DNA from: an uncultured Fretibacterium sp.
GTDB taxonomy: Bacteria; Synergistota; Synergistia; Synergistales; Aminobacteriaceae
NCBI RefSeq assembly: GCF_963548695.1
Contig: NZ_CAUUWA010000054.1
Location: 1-15,869 of the forward strand
Length of the DNA: 15,869 nucleotides
Reading direction: 5' to 3'
Shown: positions 1-7,222 of the stretch, piece after piece
Layout of the letters: every line of letters starts with the position of its first letter
How positions within the stretch are numbered: the first letter of the stretch is position 1
Translations under genes and position numbers: made by a program
Notes under the pieces: model-generated
The model's input: the letters and a program-made list of their open reading frames with translations, nothing else
Databases searched by the model: none
What the model was told of the DNA's origin: nothing

Positions 1-220
1 AGAAGACGCTGGCCTTTATCGTGCGCTTCATCCCCTCCGGTGCGCGCATCGTCTGTGGCTCTGTCTTCCCTATTCCGAACACCTCCTGGTTGATACCATT
101 TATAGGCTCCTCGCTTTTTTAAGCGGGTAGTCCTATCCGTAGCTTCCCTGCAAAGTAAACCCGCTGCCGTACTCTTTTATAAACCAACCACTCCTTATAG
201 CGAGGAGCCATTTTATTCAT
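1..220 (-). pseudogene. possible interrupted reading frame running off the window edge
   Basis: On the minus strand an ATG at 218-220 opens a frame for 33 codons (a basic peptide beginning MNKMAPRYKEW) to a TAA at 119-121. The same frame then stays open to the window edge, passing through GIGKTEPQTMRAPEG. A perfect TATAAT lies upstream at 252-257 on the same strand, but I see no good -35. I do not recognise the protein. It could be a gene broken by one stop, a short peptide gene followed by a second gene, or non-coding DNA. The ATG lacks a strong ribosome binding site, so confidence is low. Confidence 0.15.
105..209. repeat. nested inverted repeats bounding a ~105-bp element
   Basis: The 11-bp arms GGCTCCTCGCT (105-115) and AGCGAGGAGCC (199-209) are exact reverse complements. 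Inside them a second pair, AGCGGGT (122-128) and ACCCGCT (159-165), is also exact. The whole could fold as a long cruciform or RNA, or be the remnant of a small non-autonomous element with 11-bp terminal repeats. No target-site duplication is obvious. It does not match the RNase P, tmRNA or SRP RNA signatures that I know. Confidence 0.4.
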
Positions 221-281
221 ATCCATTAATACTCATCATCCGCTCGCATTCATTATACCTCACCCCTGCTCAGGAAAGAGG

Positions 282-1580
282 TCAGAACAGCGAATCGTCG
301 AGCAGGAAGTCGACGACTCCGATGTTCAACACACCGTTTTCATCGTACCAACGCTTCCTGATGTCGTGCCGTACCACAATCTTGGGGAAGGAATCGCCGA
401 TCAGCCCGAAGGGCCTCGTCTCGGCCTCGATCTTGCTGTCGTTTTCCATCGCGTAGACGGACTGGATATAGACTTTTTTTCCGCCCTTCGAGGCAATGAA
501 GTCGATTTCCCGGGCAATGTGTTTCAGCTTGCCGTCCTTCCTCTCGTTGGAATAGACGACGCCGATATCGACGCCCGCACGGCGTATCACCAGCTCGTTA
601 TAGACGATGTTCTCCAGGATGTGGGTCGGCTCCTGCTGGCGAAAACCGATACGGGCGTTACGGAGTCCGATGTCCTCGCAATAATACTTGTTGGGGTAGT
701 CGAAGTAAGATTTGCCCTTGACATCGTAGCGTTTGCATTCGCTGAAAAGAAAGGCATCCTCGAGATAGCCCATGTATGCCCTCACGGTATTGCTCGACAC
801 CCGCTCCTGCCGTTTGAGCTTCTTTACGGAATTGATCGCGTTCGACACATTCGTCGGATTGGTGAGAGAGCCCACCGAAGAGCAGAGCAGATCGAGAATG
901 TCCGACAGGACGTCCTCGCGCGCAATTCGCTTACGCTCGACGATGTCCTTGAGATAGACCTCGGAGAACAGCGATTTCAGGTATGCCATCCTCGCTTCAT
1001 CGTCCGGCCTGGACAGCACGAGCGGCATCCCGCCGAAGAAGGCATAGTTGTCGAAGGCCCCGCTTTTGTCGCCGCCGACAGCCGCATAGTATTCCGCAAA
1101 GGAAAGCGGATGCACGCGCACCTCGTCGCTGCGCCCACGGAACTCCGTCAAGACATCGCTCGACAGCATCCTTGAATTGCTGCCGGTCACATAGACATCC
1201 AGATTCGGGAGGGACCGAAGATCGTTCAGCGCGTCGTAGAAAGTTATGGCCTTTCCCGCCTCGTTGTATGGGTTGGGCACCTCATCCGACATCTGGATCT
1301 CGTCGACGAACAGGTAGAATTTCTCATTGCTCCCCTCGGTCCTGCCTCGGACATAAGCGGCCAGCTCCAGGGGGTTGCGATAGCGAATGTCCCGCGCGAA
1401 GTCCAGCTCGACGCTGATGATCCGGTCCTCGGCCACGCCGGAGGAAAGCAGATGTTTTTTGTAGAGCGTGCGCAGCAGATAGGATTTGCCGCACCTGCGG
1501 ATGCCGGTGACGACCTTGACCTGTCCGTTCCAGGCAAAACCGATGAGCTGGTTCAAATATCGATCTCGTTTGATCTCCAT
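282..1580 (-). CDS. AAA ATPase with C-terminal DUF4143 domain
   Basis: A 432-residue cytoplasmic P-loop ATPase. Walker A is GIRRCGKS (residues 26-33), Walker B is FLFVDEIQ-like (about 89-96), and a sensor-like VTGSNSRML follows at 131-139. A GGMP motif (183-186) marks the end of the ATPase core. A winged-helix-like linker covers about 225-290. The C-terminal DUF4143 part has REIDFIA (356-362) and KVYIQSVY (369-376), the degenerate PD-(D/E)XK-like signature of this family. The cellular role is not established; such ATPases are often strain-variable accessory genes. The start is the ATG at 1578-1580, with GGAG 8 nt upstream supplied by a repeated ATGGAGATC unit. The gene is AT-richer than most neighbours near its 5' end and has its own promoter. 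Family call is firm, function unknown. Confidence 0.9.
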   Translation of the reverse strand: MEIKRDRYLNQLIGFAWNGQVKVVTGIRRCGKSYLLRTLYKKHLLSSGVAEDRIISVELDFARDIRYRNPLELAAYVRGRTEGSNEKFYLFVDEIQMSDEVPNPYNEAGKAITFYDALNDLRSLPNLDVYVTGSNSRMLSSDVLTEFRGRSDEVRVHPLSFAEYYAAVGGDKSGAFDNYAFFGGMPLVLSRPDDEARMAYLKSLFSEVYLKDIVERKRIAREDVLSDILDLLCSSVGSLTNPTNVSNAINSVKKLKRQERVSSNTVRAYMGYLEDAFLFSECKRYDVKGKSYFDYPNKYYCEDIGLRNARIGFRQQEPTHILENIVYNELVIRRAGVDIGVVYSNERKDGKLKHIAREIDFIASKGGKKVYIQSVYAMENDSKIEAETRPFGLIGDSFPKIVVRHDIRKRWYDENGVLNIGVVDFLLDDSLF

Positions 1581-1607
1581 ATTTTGATCTCCATATTAGA
1601 TCTCCAT
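1572..1607 (-). repeat. triple ATGGAGATC repeat at the start codon
   Basis: The 9-mer ATGGAGATC (minus strand) occurs three times, at 1599-1607, 1586-1594 and 1572-1580, with 13- and 14-bp periods. The last copy is the start of the ATPase gene. The GGAG of the middle copy sits 8 nt from that ATG and serves as its ribosome binding site. The upstream copies are in other frames: the first meets a TAA immediately. Duplication thus appears to have built the translation start. Confidence 0.75.
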
Positions 1608-1631
1608 AGTCGCATCCACACAGTCACATCC

Positions 1632-1672
1632 ATTGAAAACTCATTGATATTTTCATGCAAGTTTTCAATATC
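1632..1672. repeat. overlapping inverted repeats in the ATPase leader
   Basis: ATTGAAAACT (1632-1641) and AGTTTTCAAT (1660-1669) are exact reverse complements with an 18-nt loop. A second pair, GATATT (1646-1651) and AATATC (1667-1672), overlaps it. The structure lies at and just after the transcription start predicted from the promoter at 1674-1702. It could act as an operator or as alternative leader hairpins. No T-run follows either stem, so I do not call a terminator. Confidence 0.45.
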
Positions 1673-1673
1673 C

Positions 1674-1702
1674 ATTATGCGCACAAAAGGACGGGAAGTC
1701 AA
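1674..1702 (-). promoter_or_regulatory. sigma70-type promoter for the DUF4143 ATPase
   Basis: On the minus strand TTGACT (1697-1702) is followed by a 17-nt spacer and CATAAT (1674-1679), each 5 of 6 to consensus. The implied start near 1667 gives a leader of about 87 nt before the ATG at 1580. Confidence 0.6.
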
Positions 1703-1733
1703 CGACGTACCCTAAGGACGCTTAAAACACGTC

Positions 1734-1775
1734 GGCCATGCCCGGCAGTTCGCCCCGGGGAGCACGACCACGGCC
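1734..1775 (-). terminator. uvrC: possible terminator downstream of uvrC
   Basis: On the minus strand, 10 nt after the uvrC stop, GGCCGTG (1769-1775) can pair with CATGGCC (1734-1740), counting one G-U pair. An inner CCCCGGGG lies in the loop, and a TTTT tract comes several bases after the stem. Pairing is imperfect and the T-tract short, so this is a weak call. Confidence 0.3.
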
Positions 1776-1785
1776 CCTTTCGAGT

Positions 1786-3294
1786 TCATGGGACTTCGCG
1801 TCCCCGTCCCGCCTCATCCGGAGACACTCCGTCCCCGCCCTCGCCCCTCAGGTGCGCGACGATCTTCCGGGCCAGGGCAGGGCCGAGGCCGGGCACGGCG
1901 CAGAGCTCCTCGGGCTCCAGGGCGGCGATGCGCTGGACGGAACCGAAGCGCACCAGCAGCTGGGCCGCACGCGCCTTTCCGATGCCGGGCACGTCCTCCA
2001 GGGCCGACCGGCGCAGCCTTCCGGCCCGCGCGTTGCGGTGCGTCGTGATGGCGTAGCGATGGACCTCGTCCCGCAGGCGCTGGAGAAGCTGCAGGACGGG
2101 GTCGTCGAGCCCCAGTCGCAGGGGGTCGTTCGGCCGTCCGGGCAGGAAGACCAGTTCCTCCCGCTCGGCCAGGGCGATCAGGGGAAGCTCCAGCTTCAAT
2201 TCACCGAGGGCCTTCAGCGCAAACTCCAGCTGGATGGGGCCTCCGTCGATGAGGGTGAGCTGCGGCATGGGCTCGGACCTGTCCAGGACGTGCCGGTAGC
2301 GGCGCAGCACCGTCTCCCGCATGGAGGCGAAGTCGTCGATCTCCCCGTCCTGCAGGGTCCGGATTTTGAAGCGGCGGTAGAGCGAGGGGTTGGGGCGCCC
2401 CTGCTCGAAGACGACGCAGCACCCGTAGGTCTCGCGCCCGGACATGTGGGAGATGTCGAAGGCGTCCATCCGCCACGGAAGCGTCTTGAGCCCGAAGAGC
2501 TCCTGCATCCGGTTCAGCACCTGCCAGGTCTCGCTGTCCAGGTCCTCCTGGAGCGTCGAGGAGACGCGCTGGCGCGATATCCGCCACAGCGCGCGGATGG
2601 TGTCGCGGTACCGCGCGGCCTCCTCGAAGGCCAGGCGCTTCGCGGCCGCGTCCATCCTGTGGCGGAGCCGCTCGACCAGCTCGGCGGTATTGCCCTGGAG
2701 GAGCAGGATGATGTCGTTCACGCGCTCGCGGTACTCCGCCTCCGTGCAGAGCGCCGCGCAGGCACCCATGGACCGGCCGAGGCTGTACTCCAGGCAGGGG
2801 CGCCGCTCGGGGTCCGGGCGCAGCTCCGACCGACAGACGCGCAGGGGAAAATAGCGCTCCGCCAGGCGCAGCAGGGTGCGGATGTTCCCGGCACTGACGA
2901 AGGGCCCCAGGTAGACGGAGCCGTCGTCCTCCTTCCGGCGCGTGATCTCCAGGCGCGGAAAGGCCTCGTCCGTGATGCGGATGTAGGGATAGCGGTCGCT
3001 CATCTTGAGGTCAATGTTGAAGAAGGGCGAGTAACGCCGGATCAGTTTGGCCTCGACGATCAGGGCCTCGGCCTCGCTCTCCGTGCGGATGACGGAGATG
3101 TCCCGCACCAGCGAGACCAGCTTGCGGAGCCGCGGCGAGGCGAACCCCGAGTGCCGGAAGTACGACGACACGCGGCGTTTGAGCTTGATGGCCTTGCCCA
3201 CGTAGAGGACGGTCCCCTCCTCGTCCCGCATGATGTAGACCCCGGGCTTCTCGGGCAGCCCCTTGAGGATGGCGGCAATGTGCGGCGAGGTCAT
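1786..3294 (-). CDS. uvrC: excinuclease ABC subunit C, short form
   Basis: UvrC makes both incisions around a UvrB-bound lesion in nucleotide excision repair. From the ATG at 3292-3294 it has 502 residues. The N-terminal GIY-YIG nuclease starts at PGVYIM (17-22) with YVGKA at 31-35. A Cys-containing segment lies at about 153-183; the second Cys of the usual GRC..PC motif is Ser here (GRS), with an extra Cys after it. The UVR motif is at about 203-238. The RNase H-like 3' nuclease has FDISH (279-283), LIDGG (348-352) and DEVHRYA (409-415), so its catalytic Asp, Asp and His are present. Two helix-hairpin-helix motifs (DVPGIGKA, AVPGLGPA) end the protein. Only about 40 residues separate UVR from DISH, against roughly 160 in E. 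coli. The frame extends 31 codons upstream to 3387, but the GIY-YIG spacing and a G6 tract 8 nt before the ATG favour 3294. Confidence 0.93.
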   Translation of the reverse strand: MTSPHIAAILKGLPEKPGVYIMRDEEGTVLYVGKAIKLKRRVSSYFRHSGFASPRLRKLVSLVRDISVIRTESEAEALIVEAKLIRRYSPFFNIDLKMSDRYPYIRITDEAFPRLEITRRKEDDGSVYLGPFVSAGNIRTLLRLAERYFPLRVCRSELRPDPERRPCLEYSLGRSMGACAALCTEAEYRERVNDIILLLQGNTAELVERLRHRMDAAAKRLAFEEAARYRDTIRALWRISRQRVSSTLQEDLDSETWQVLNRMQELFGLKTLPWRMDAFDISHMSGRETYGCCVVFEQGRPNPSLYRRFKIRTLQDGEIDDFASMRETVLRRYRHVLDRSEPMPQLTLIDGGPIQLEFALKALGELKLELPLIALAEREELVFLPGRPNDPLRLGLDDPVLQLLQRLRDEVHRYAITTHRNARAGRLRRSALEDVPGIGKARAAQLLVRFGSVQRIAALEPEELCAVPGLGPALARKIVAHLRGEGGDGVSPDEAGRGREVP

Positions 3295-3395
3295 GACAAG
3301 GGCCCCCCGCCCGAAAAACGGGGGCTCACGGCATGGGATGTTTCGATCCTCCGGGTCCCGGATCCCACGGGACGTGCGACGCGCCACATGCCTAC

Positions 3396-3424
3396 AGTTT
3401 ACCGCGCATCCCGCCCGCCGTCAC
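3396..3424 (-). promoter_or_regulatory. candidate uvrC promoter
   Basis: On the minus strand GTGACG (3419-3424), a 17-nt spacer and TAAACT (3396-3401) give 4 of 6 matches in each box. The start would be near 3389, leaving a leader of about 95 nt. Moderate match only. Confidence 0.3.
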
Positions 3425-3511
3425 CCGGAGAGGGCACGGAAAACTCGGGACACGATCCGTTTCGGAACAAAGGACATCGCCGCCCCGACACGGTGTTAAG
3501 CGTCCCTTGTT

Positions 3512-3529
3512 GTATAATCTAAATTATAC
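3512..3529 (+). promoter_or_regulatory. palindromic -10 region upstream of the DUF234 ATPase
   Basis: GTATAAT (3512-3518) and ATTATAC (3523-3529) form a perfect 7-bp inverted repeat with a 4-nt spacer, in a short AT-rich island within GC-rich DNA. The left arm contains a consensus TATAAT for the plus strand, and the right arm reads as TATAAT on the minus strand. I find no convincing -35 for either. It could be a promoter with an overlapping operator, or back-to-back -10 elements for the divergent genes. Confidence 0.4.
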
Positions 3530-3578
3530 TAAGTTAAATTATCTTATAGGCGCCCGATGGAGAAAAGGAGGGTGAGGA

Positions 3579-4979
3579 ATGAAATTTTTGGGAAGGGTCT
3601 CGGAGCTGCGTACCCTGGAGCGGGAATTTGCGAGAGGCTCGGGGTTTGTCGTGGTCTATGGACGGCGCAGGGTTGGAAAGACAACGCTCATCAAGGAGTT
3701 TCTGAAGGGGAAGGAGGGGCTTTACTTTCTGGCGACGGAGGAGCTGGAGGGAGGGAACCTCCGCAATTTTTCCCGTGCGCTCTCCCATTTCACCGGACAG
3801 GAATATTTGCGGAACGCTCACTTCTCGGACTGGGAGCCCCTGTTTCAGGCCTTCGCCCAGTTTCATCCGGAGCAAAAAAAAGTGCTGGTGCTGGACGAAT
3901 TTCAATACCTGCCCCAGGTCAATCCCGCCTTCCCCTCCATCCTCCAGAGAGCCTGGGACGAGACGCTGCAGGCCGCCAGCATCATGCTCATCCTCTGCGG
4001 CTCGCTCATCGGCATGATGCAGGAGCAGACCCTATCCCACCGCAGCCCCCTCTACGGCCGGCGCACAGCGCAAATCCGCCTGTCGCCGCTGAGCTTTATG
4101 GAGCTCCTGGACGACGGGGCCGACAGGACGTTCGCGCAGCGGGTCGAGACCTACGCCGTGACGGGGGGCGTTCCCAAGTATCACGACTTCTTCGACAACG
4201 ACCTGCCCCTGATGGAGAACATCGAACGCGAGGTCCTCCAAAAAAACGGCTTTCTCTACGAGGAACCGATCTTTCTTCTGGAGAGGGAGGTACGGGAGAC
4301 GGTCGGCTACTTCTCCATCATGCGGAGCATCGCCGCGGGGAACCACAAGCTGTCGAAGATCGCCGGAAACCTGGAGACCTCCTCGCATCAGCTGAGCCCC
4401 TATCTGCGCACCCTGATGGATCTCGACCTGCTGGAGAAGCGAGTCCCCGTGACCGAAGCCCACCCGGACAAAAGCCGCAAGGGGCTCTATCGTATCCGCG
4501 ACAACTTCATCCTCTTCTGGTTCCGGTTCGTCTACGGCTACAGGGGAGAACTTGAAATGGACAACCTGGACTACGTGATGCGGATTCTGAGGCGGAGCTT
4601 CATCGAGTCCCACGTGTCGGGCATTTACGAGGACGTGTGCCGGGAGATCCTGCTCCGCCTCTGCCGCACGGGACGGTTGGATTTTTTCCCCGCCCTCGCT
4701 CGGGTGGGCTCCTACTGGAACGCAAACACGGAGATCGACGTCGCGGCCCTGGATACCGAACGCAAGCACGCAATCCTGGGCGAGTGCAAATACCATGTCC
4801 AGCCGGTGGACACGGACGTCCTCTCCGCGCTGATGCGGAAAAGCGAGAACATTCCGGAGCTGGACGGCTATGCGCGAACCTTCCTGCTGTTCTCCAAGAG
4901 CGGCTTCACCGAACAGCTGCGGCAGGCGGCAGCCCGGCGGAAGGAGGTCTTTCTGATAGACGAAATGGACGTCCTCTGA
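3579..4979 (+). CDS. archaeal-type ATPase with C-terminal DUF234 nuclease-like domain
   Basis: A 466-residue cytoplasmic P-loop ATPase. Walker A is GRRRVGKTT (28-36), Walker B is VLVLDEFQY (102-110), a sensor-like ILCGS is at 138-142 and GGVPKY at 196-201. A winged-helix segment covers about 250-295 (SKIAGNLETSSHQLSPYLRTL). The DUF234 region follows, with FWFRFVYGY (313-321), then EIDVAAL (385-391) and ILGECK (399-404). That gives a complete E-x-D...E-x-K pattern of the PD-(D/E)XK nuclease fold, so nuclease activity is plausible but inferred. The start is the ATG at 3579 with AGGAGGG ending 6 nt upstream. The gene converges on the helicase with a 16-nt gap and diverges from uvrC. The biological role of this family is not established. 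Confidence 0.92.
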   Translation: MKFLGRVSELRTLEREFARGSGFVVVYGRRRVGKTTLIKEFLKGKEGLYFLATEELEGGNLRNFSRALSHFTGQEYLRNAHFSDWEPLFQAFAQFHPEQKKVLVLDEFQYLPQVNPAFPSILQRAWDETLQAASIMLILCGSLIGMMQEQTLSHRSPLYGRRTAQIRLSPLSFMELLDDGADRTFAQRVETYAVTGGVPKYHDFFDNDLPLMENIEREVLQKNGFLYEEPIFLLEREVRETVGYFSIMRSIAAGNHKLSKIAGNLETSSHQLSPYLRTLMDLDLLEKRVPVTEAHPDKSRKGLYRIRDNFILFWFRFVYGYRGELEMDNLDYVMRILRRSFIESHVSGIYEDVCREILLRLCRTGRLDFFPALARVGSYWNANTEIDVAALDTERKHAILGECKYHVQPVDTDVLSALMRKSENIPELDGYARTFLLFSKSGFTEQLRQAAARRKEVFLIDEMDVL

Positions 4980-4995
4980 AGCGGATTCGCGCTCC

Positions 4996-6573
4996 CTACC
5001 GGCTGGTCTCGATCTCGCCGATCTTCTCCTCGAATCCGTAGATCGTGGGGTCTATTTCGTCCACCGTCCGGTTCAGGTCGTCGAGCCCGCGGAAACGGCG
5101 CCCCCTGGGCAGGCGGTTGGCGAATCGTTTGACCTTCAGCAGGGCCTGGAGGTAGTTGCGCTCGAAGGGCAGGACCATCTGCGCGGCCATCAGCGCGCTC
5201 GGCGTCGCCTCCTCGAAGAACAGCAGGGCCATCTCCAGGTTCTCGTCGATGTCCATCTCGTCGTACCATATCTCCGCGAGGATCGTGCGGAAACGCGCGC
5301 GGTCCGTTCCGTGCACCATCTTGCGCACCACCCGGTCGATCTTGCGCATCCCCGCCCGGAGCATCTCCAGGACGATATGGGCGTCCGCCGTCGGCAGCGA
5401 GTACTCGGCGATGTACTCCGCCTCCACCTCCGGCAGGGCCTGACGGCGCAGCAGTCGTCCATAGGAGGGATGAAGCGTCACCGCCGCCGGCTCGGAGGGG
5501 GAGTCCACCAGGTCCCGGAACACCTTCCCGGTGTCGAACCCCCTCCGCTCGAAGGGCGACGCCTTGAGCCAGGTCACGAACCCCGGGTCGAACAGCCCCT
5601 TGCGCCCCGCGCGGCCCGCCATCTGGAGAAACTCGTTCTTCGATATGGGCTCGTCGTGATGGTACTGCACCAGCTGAGCGAAGACGACGTACTGAGCGGG
5701 CAGGTTGACCCCCAGGGCCAGGGCGTTCGTCCCACAGACGACATCCAGGATGCGCTCGCGGAACGCCGACTCCACCAGGAGCTTCTCCTTGGGGAACATG
5801 CCCCCATGATAGATCCCCACCCCGCTCAGCAGGGGGGGGGCGATCTTTGGAACCTCCAGGATCCCGGCCAGCTCGTTCAGCCTCTCCCGAGCCTCCCGGG
5901 GAAGGTGCCTTCGCGTCCGTGCGACCGCGAAGGCCAGGTCGGACGCCCCCTTCTGGGAGAACAGAAAGATCAGGGCATCGTGGACGCCGCCCACCGTCAT
6001 GGGGTTTTCGGGGGTGAAGATGAGGCGGGTCGTCCTCTTTTTGCTCTCGTGGATGACGAAGTCGCGGGAGCAGATCTCCGAGAGATAGCGCCCCACGGAC
6101 CGGACTCCGCCGAGCGTGGCGGACATCACCAGGATGGGCGTCTCGGGATGCGTGGCGCGTATTCCATCGATGTAGGTCCGCGCGCGGTCGGGGTCGCTGA
6201 AGATGTAATGGAACTCGTCCACGATGAGCTTCTGGTCGGGCTGGTCCGCATACTTCATGGTGTAGATCTCCTGCGTGCAGCAGATGATGCGGGCCCCCTC
6301 GTTCCGCTTGAAGTCGCCCGTCTCGATCCCCACGTCCAGCCCCATCCGCCGCAGGTCCAGATAGCGCTCGTTGCTCAGGGCCTTGATGGGGGCGGTGAAG
6401 ACGACCCGTCGTGCGTCCGGCCAGCACACCTGCCCCTCCCGTTCCAGAAGCCCCGCCCAGAGGTAGGCCACCAGGGTTTTTCCCGACCCCGTCGGGGCCG
6501 AGAGCACGGCGCTGCGCCCCTCTATTCGATCGAAGGCCTCCAGCTGCCAATCGTAAAAATCCGTCTTATCCAA
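4996..6573 (-). CDS. SF2 DExH helicase, Ski2/Mtr4-like
   Basis: A 525-residue ATP-dependent helicase. Motif I is SAPTGSGKT (25-33), Ia TAPIKALSNERY (60-71), II DEFH (119-122), III SATL (151-154), V VVCGTNALALGVNLP (278-292) and VI QMAGRAGRKG (317-326). These place it in the Ski2-like group, whose bacterial members act on RNA or DNA; the substrate here is unknown. The roughly 200 residues after motif VI are mostly helical and lack any accessory domain I recognise, so it is shorter than typical Ski2/Mtr4 proteins (usually 700 or more). The start is a TTG at 6571-6573 with a G6 tract 9 nt upstream; no better ATG precedes motif I. It lies about 110 nt downstream of rnpB on the same strand, so readthrough from rnpB is possible. 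A run of nine C residues (sense strand, 5832-5840) is a possible slippage site. Confidence 0.9.
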   Translation of the reverse strand: MDKTDFYDWQLEAFDRIEGRSAVLSAPTGSGKTLVAYLWAGLLEREGQVCWPDARRVVFTAPIKALSNERYLDLRRMGLDVGIETGDFKRNEGARIICCTQEIYTMKYADQPDQKLIVDEFHYIFSDPDRARTYIDGIRATHPETPILVMSATLGGVRSVGRYLSEICSRDFVIHESKKRTTRLIFTPENPMTVGGVHDALIFLFSQKGASDLAFAVARTRRHLPREARERLNELAGILEVPKIAPPLLSGVGIYHGGMFPKEKLLVESAFRERILDVVCGTNALALGVNLPAQYVVFAQLVQYHHDEPISKNEFLQMAGRAGRKGLFDPGFVTWLKASPFERRGFDTGKVFRDLVDSPSEPAAVTLHPSYGRLLRRQALPEVEAEYIAEYSLPTADAHIVLEMLRAGMRKIDRVVRKMVHGTDRARFRTILAEIWYDEMDIDENLEMALLFFEEATPSALMAAQMVLPFERNYLQALLKVKRFANRLPRGRRFRGLDDLNRTVDEIDPTIYGFEEKIGEIETSR

Positions 6574-6627
6574 AGGACGAAGCCCCCCTCGATATGCCGA
6601 CGAAGCCTCACGGCCCTATACACACAA

Positions 6628-6655
6628 GCCCTCCGCGCTCTTGTCCGCGAAGGGC
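6628..6655 (-). terminator. weak hairpin between rnpB and the helicase
   Basis: On the minus strand GCCCTTCGCG (6646-6655) can pair with CGCGGAGGGC (6628-6637) with one G-U pair and an 8-nt loop. The sequence after it is TTGTGTGTAT, not a T-run. It may attenuate rnpB readthrough, but it is not a classic intrinsic terminator. Confidence 0.3.
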
Positions 6656-6684
6656 CCACAACACTACACTCAAAAGATCGAAAA

Positions 6685-7022
6685 GCCGAGCAGCTCATAA
6701 GCCGGGTTCTGTACACGGTAACCATTTATCTGGGAGACTCCTCGCGGAGTCCCTCGAGCGACCGTACCCGGGGGTCGGCGGGCCGCCTCATCCCCCCCTA
6801 TTCGGTCTTGCTCCGGATGGGGTTTGCCAGGCACACGGCTTACGCCGTATCCGGCAGGCTCTTACCCCGCCTTTTCACCCTTACCCCGGCGAGGGGGCGG
6901 TCTGTTTTCTGTGGCACTTTCCTTCGGCTCGCGCCGACCGGGCGTTACCCGGCATCCTGCCCTGCGGAGCCCGGACTTTCCTCCGCGGCCCGAGGGCCGC
7001 GGCGGCTACCCGAGCTGCTCGC
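6685..7022 (-). ncRNA. rnpB: RNase P RNA, bacterial class A
   Basis: The catalytic RNA of RNase P, which trims the 5' leader of pre-tRNA. On the minus strand the conserved 5' core GAGGAAAGTCCGGGC is at 6969-6983 and the 3' core ACAGAACCCGGCTTATG at 6696-6712. The P1 arms GAGCAGCTC (7012-7020) and GAGCTGCTC (6688-6696) pair perfectly and fix the ends to within a few bases. The internal AAAGTGCCACAGAAA element and a GC-rich P12 region are also present. Length is about 338 nt. No competing coding gene is supported here; the open frames across it are shadows. Confidence 0.95.
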
Positions 7023-7027
7023 CAAAC

Positions 7028-7058
7028 ATTGTACCATGCCCCCGCAGCATTCGCCCAA
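7028..7058 (-). promoter_or_regulatory. rnpB: rnpB promoter
   Basis: On the minus strand TACAAT (7028-7033) is preceded by TG-G, an extended -10, and sits about 6 nt before the rnpB 5' end. A possible -35 TTGGGC lies at 7053-7058 with a long 19-nt spacer. The extended -10 may compensate. Confidence 0.55.
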
Positions 7059-7159
7059 CGCCCAACGGCGCCGACAGCCAACGGCTCAAGTGCGTCCGCA
7101 CATAATCGAAAACGCGTAACGCAGAAACTTTTCCTCCCCCATACCGTGTCCGTCTCCGC

Positions 7160-7196
7160 TCAGTGCGTGAACAACACCGTGGCGTGGCCGGTGGTG
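7160..7196 (-). pseudogene. orphan copy of the Memo gene 3' end
   Basis: Positions 7169-7196 are an exact 28-bp copy of 8624-8651, the last coding stretch of the Memo-family gene. Read on the minus strand the copy gives TTGHATVLFTH followed by TGA at 7160-7162; the intact gene ends TTGHATVLFSR and TGA. Nothing upstream of the copy resembles the rest of Memo. The fragment is in the same frame as the LprI-like gene that ends 27 bp before the repeat, probably by chance. It looks like the far junction of an insertion or duplication. Confidence 0.7.
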
Positions 7197-7222
7197 GATG
7201 GTGCTCCTCTCTCTCGTTCCGG

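Noticed and set aside
1738..3522. 594-codon open frame on the plus strand
   Set aside because: Antisense shadow of uvrC, which has complete catalytic motifs.
4868..6550. 560-codon open frame on the minus strand overlapping the helicase
   Set aside because: It is a shifted frame of the helicase gene with low-complexity Gly/Arg/Pro content and no domain; the helicase frame carries all SF2 motifs.
5311..7119. 602-codon open frame on the plus strand running over the helicase and RNase P RNA
   Set aside because: Crosses rnpB, whose conserved structure is unambiguous, and has no domain.
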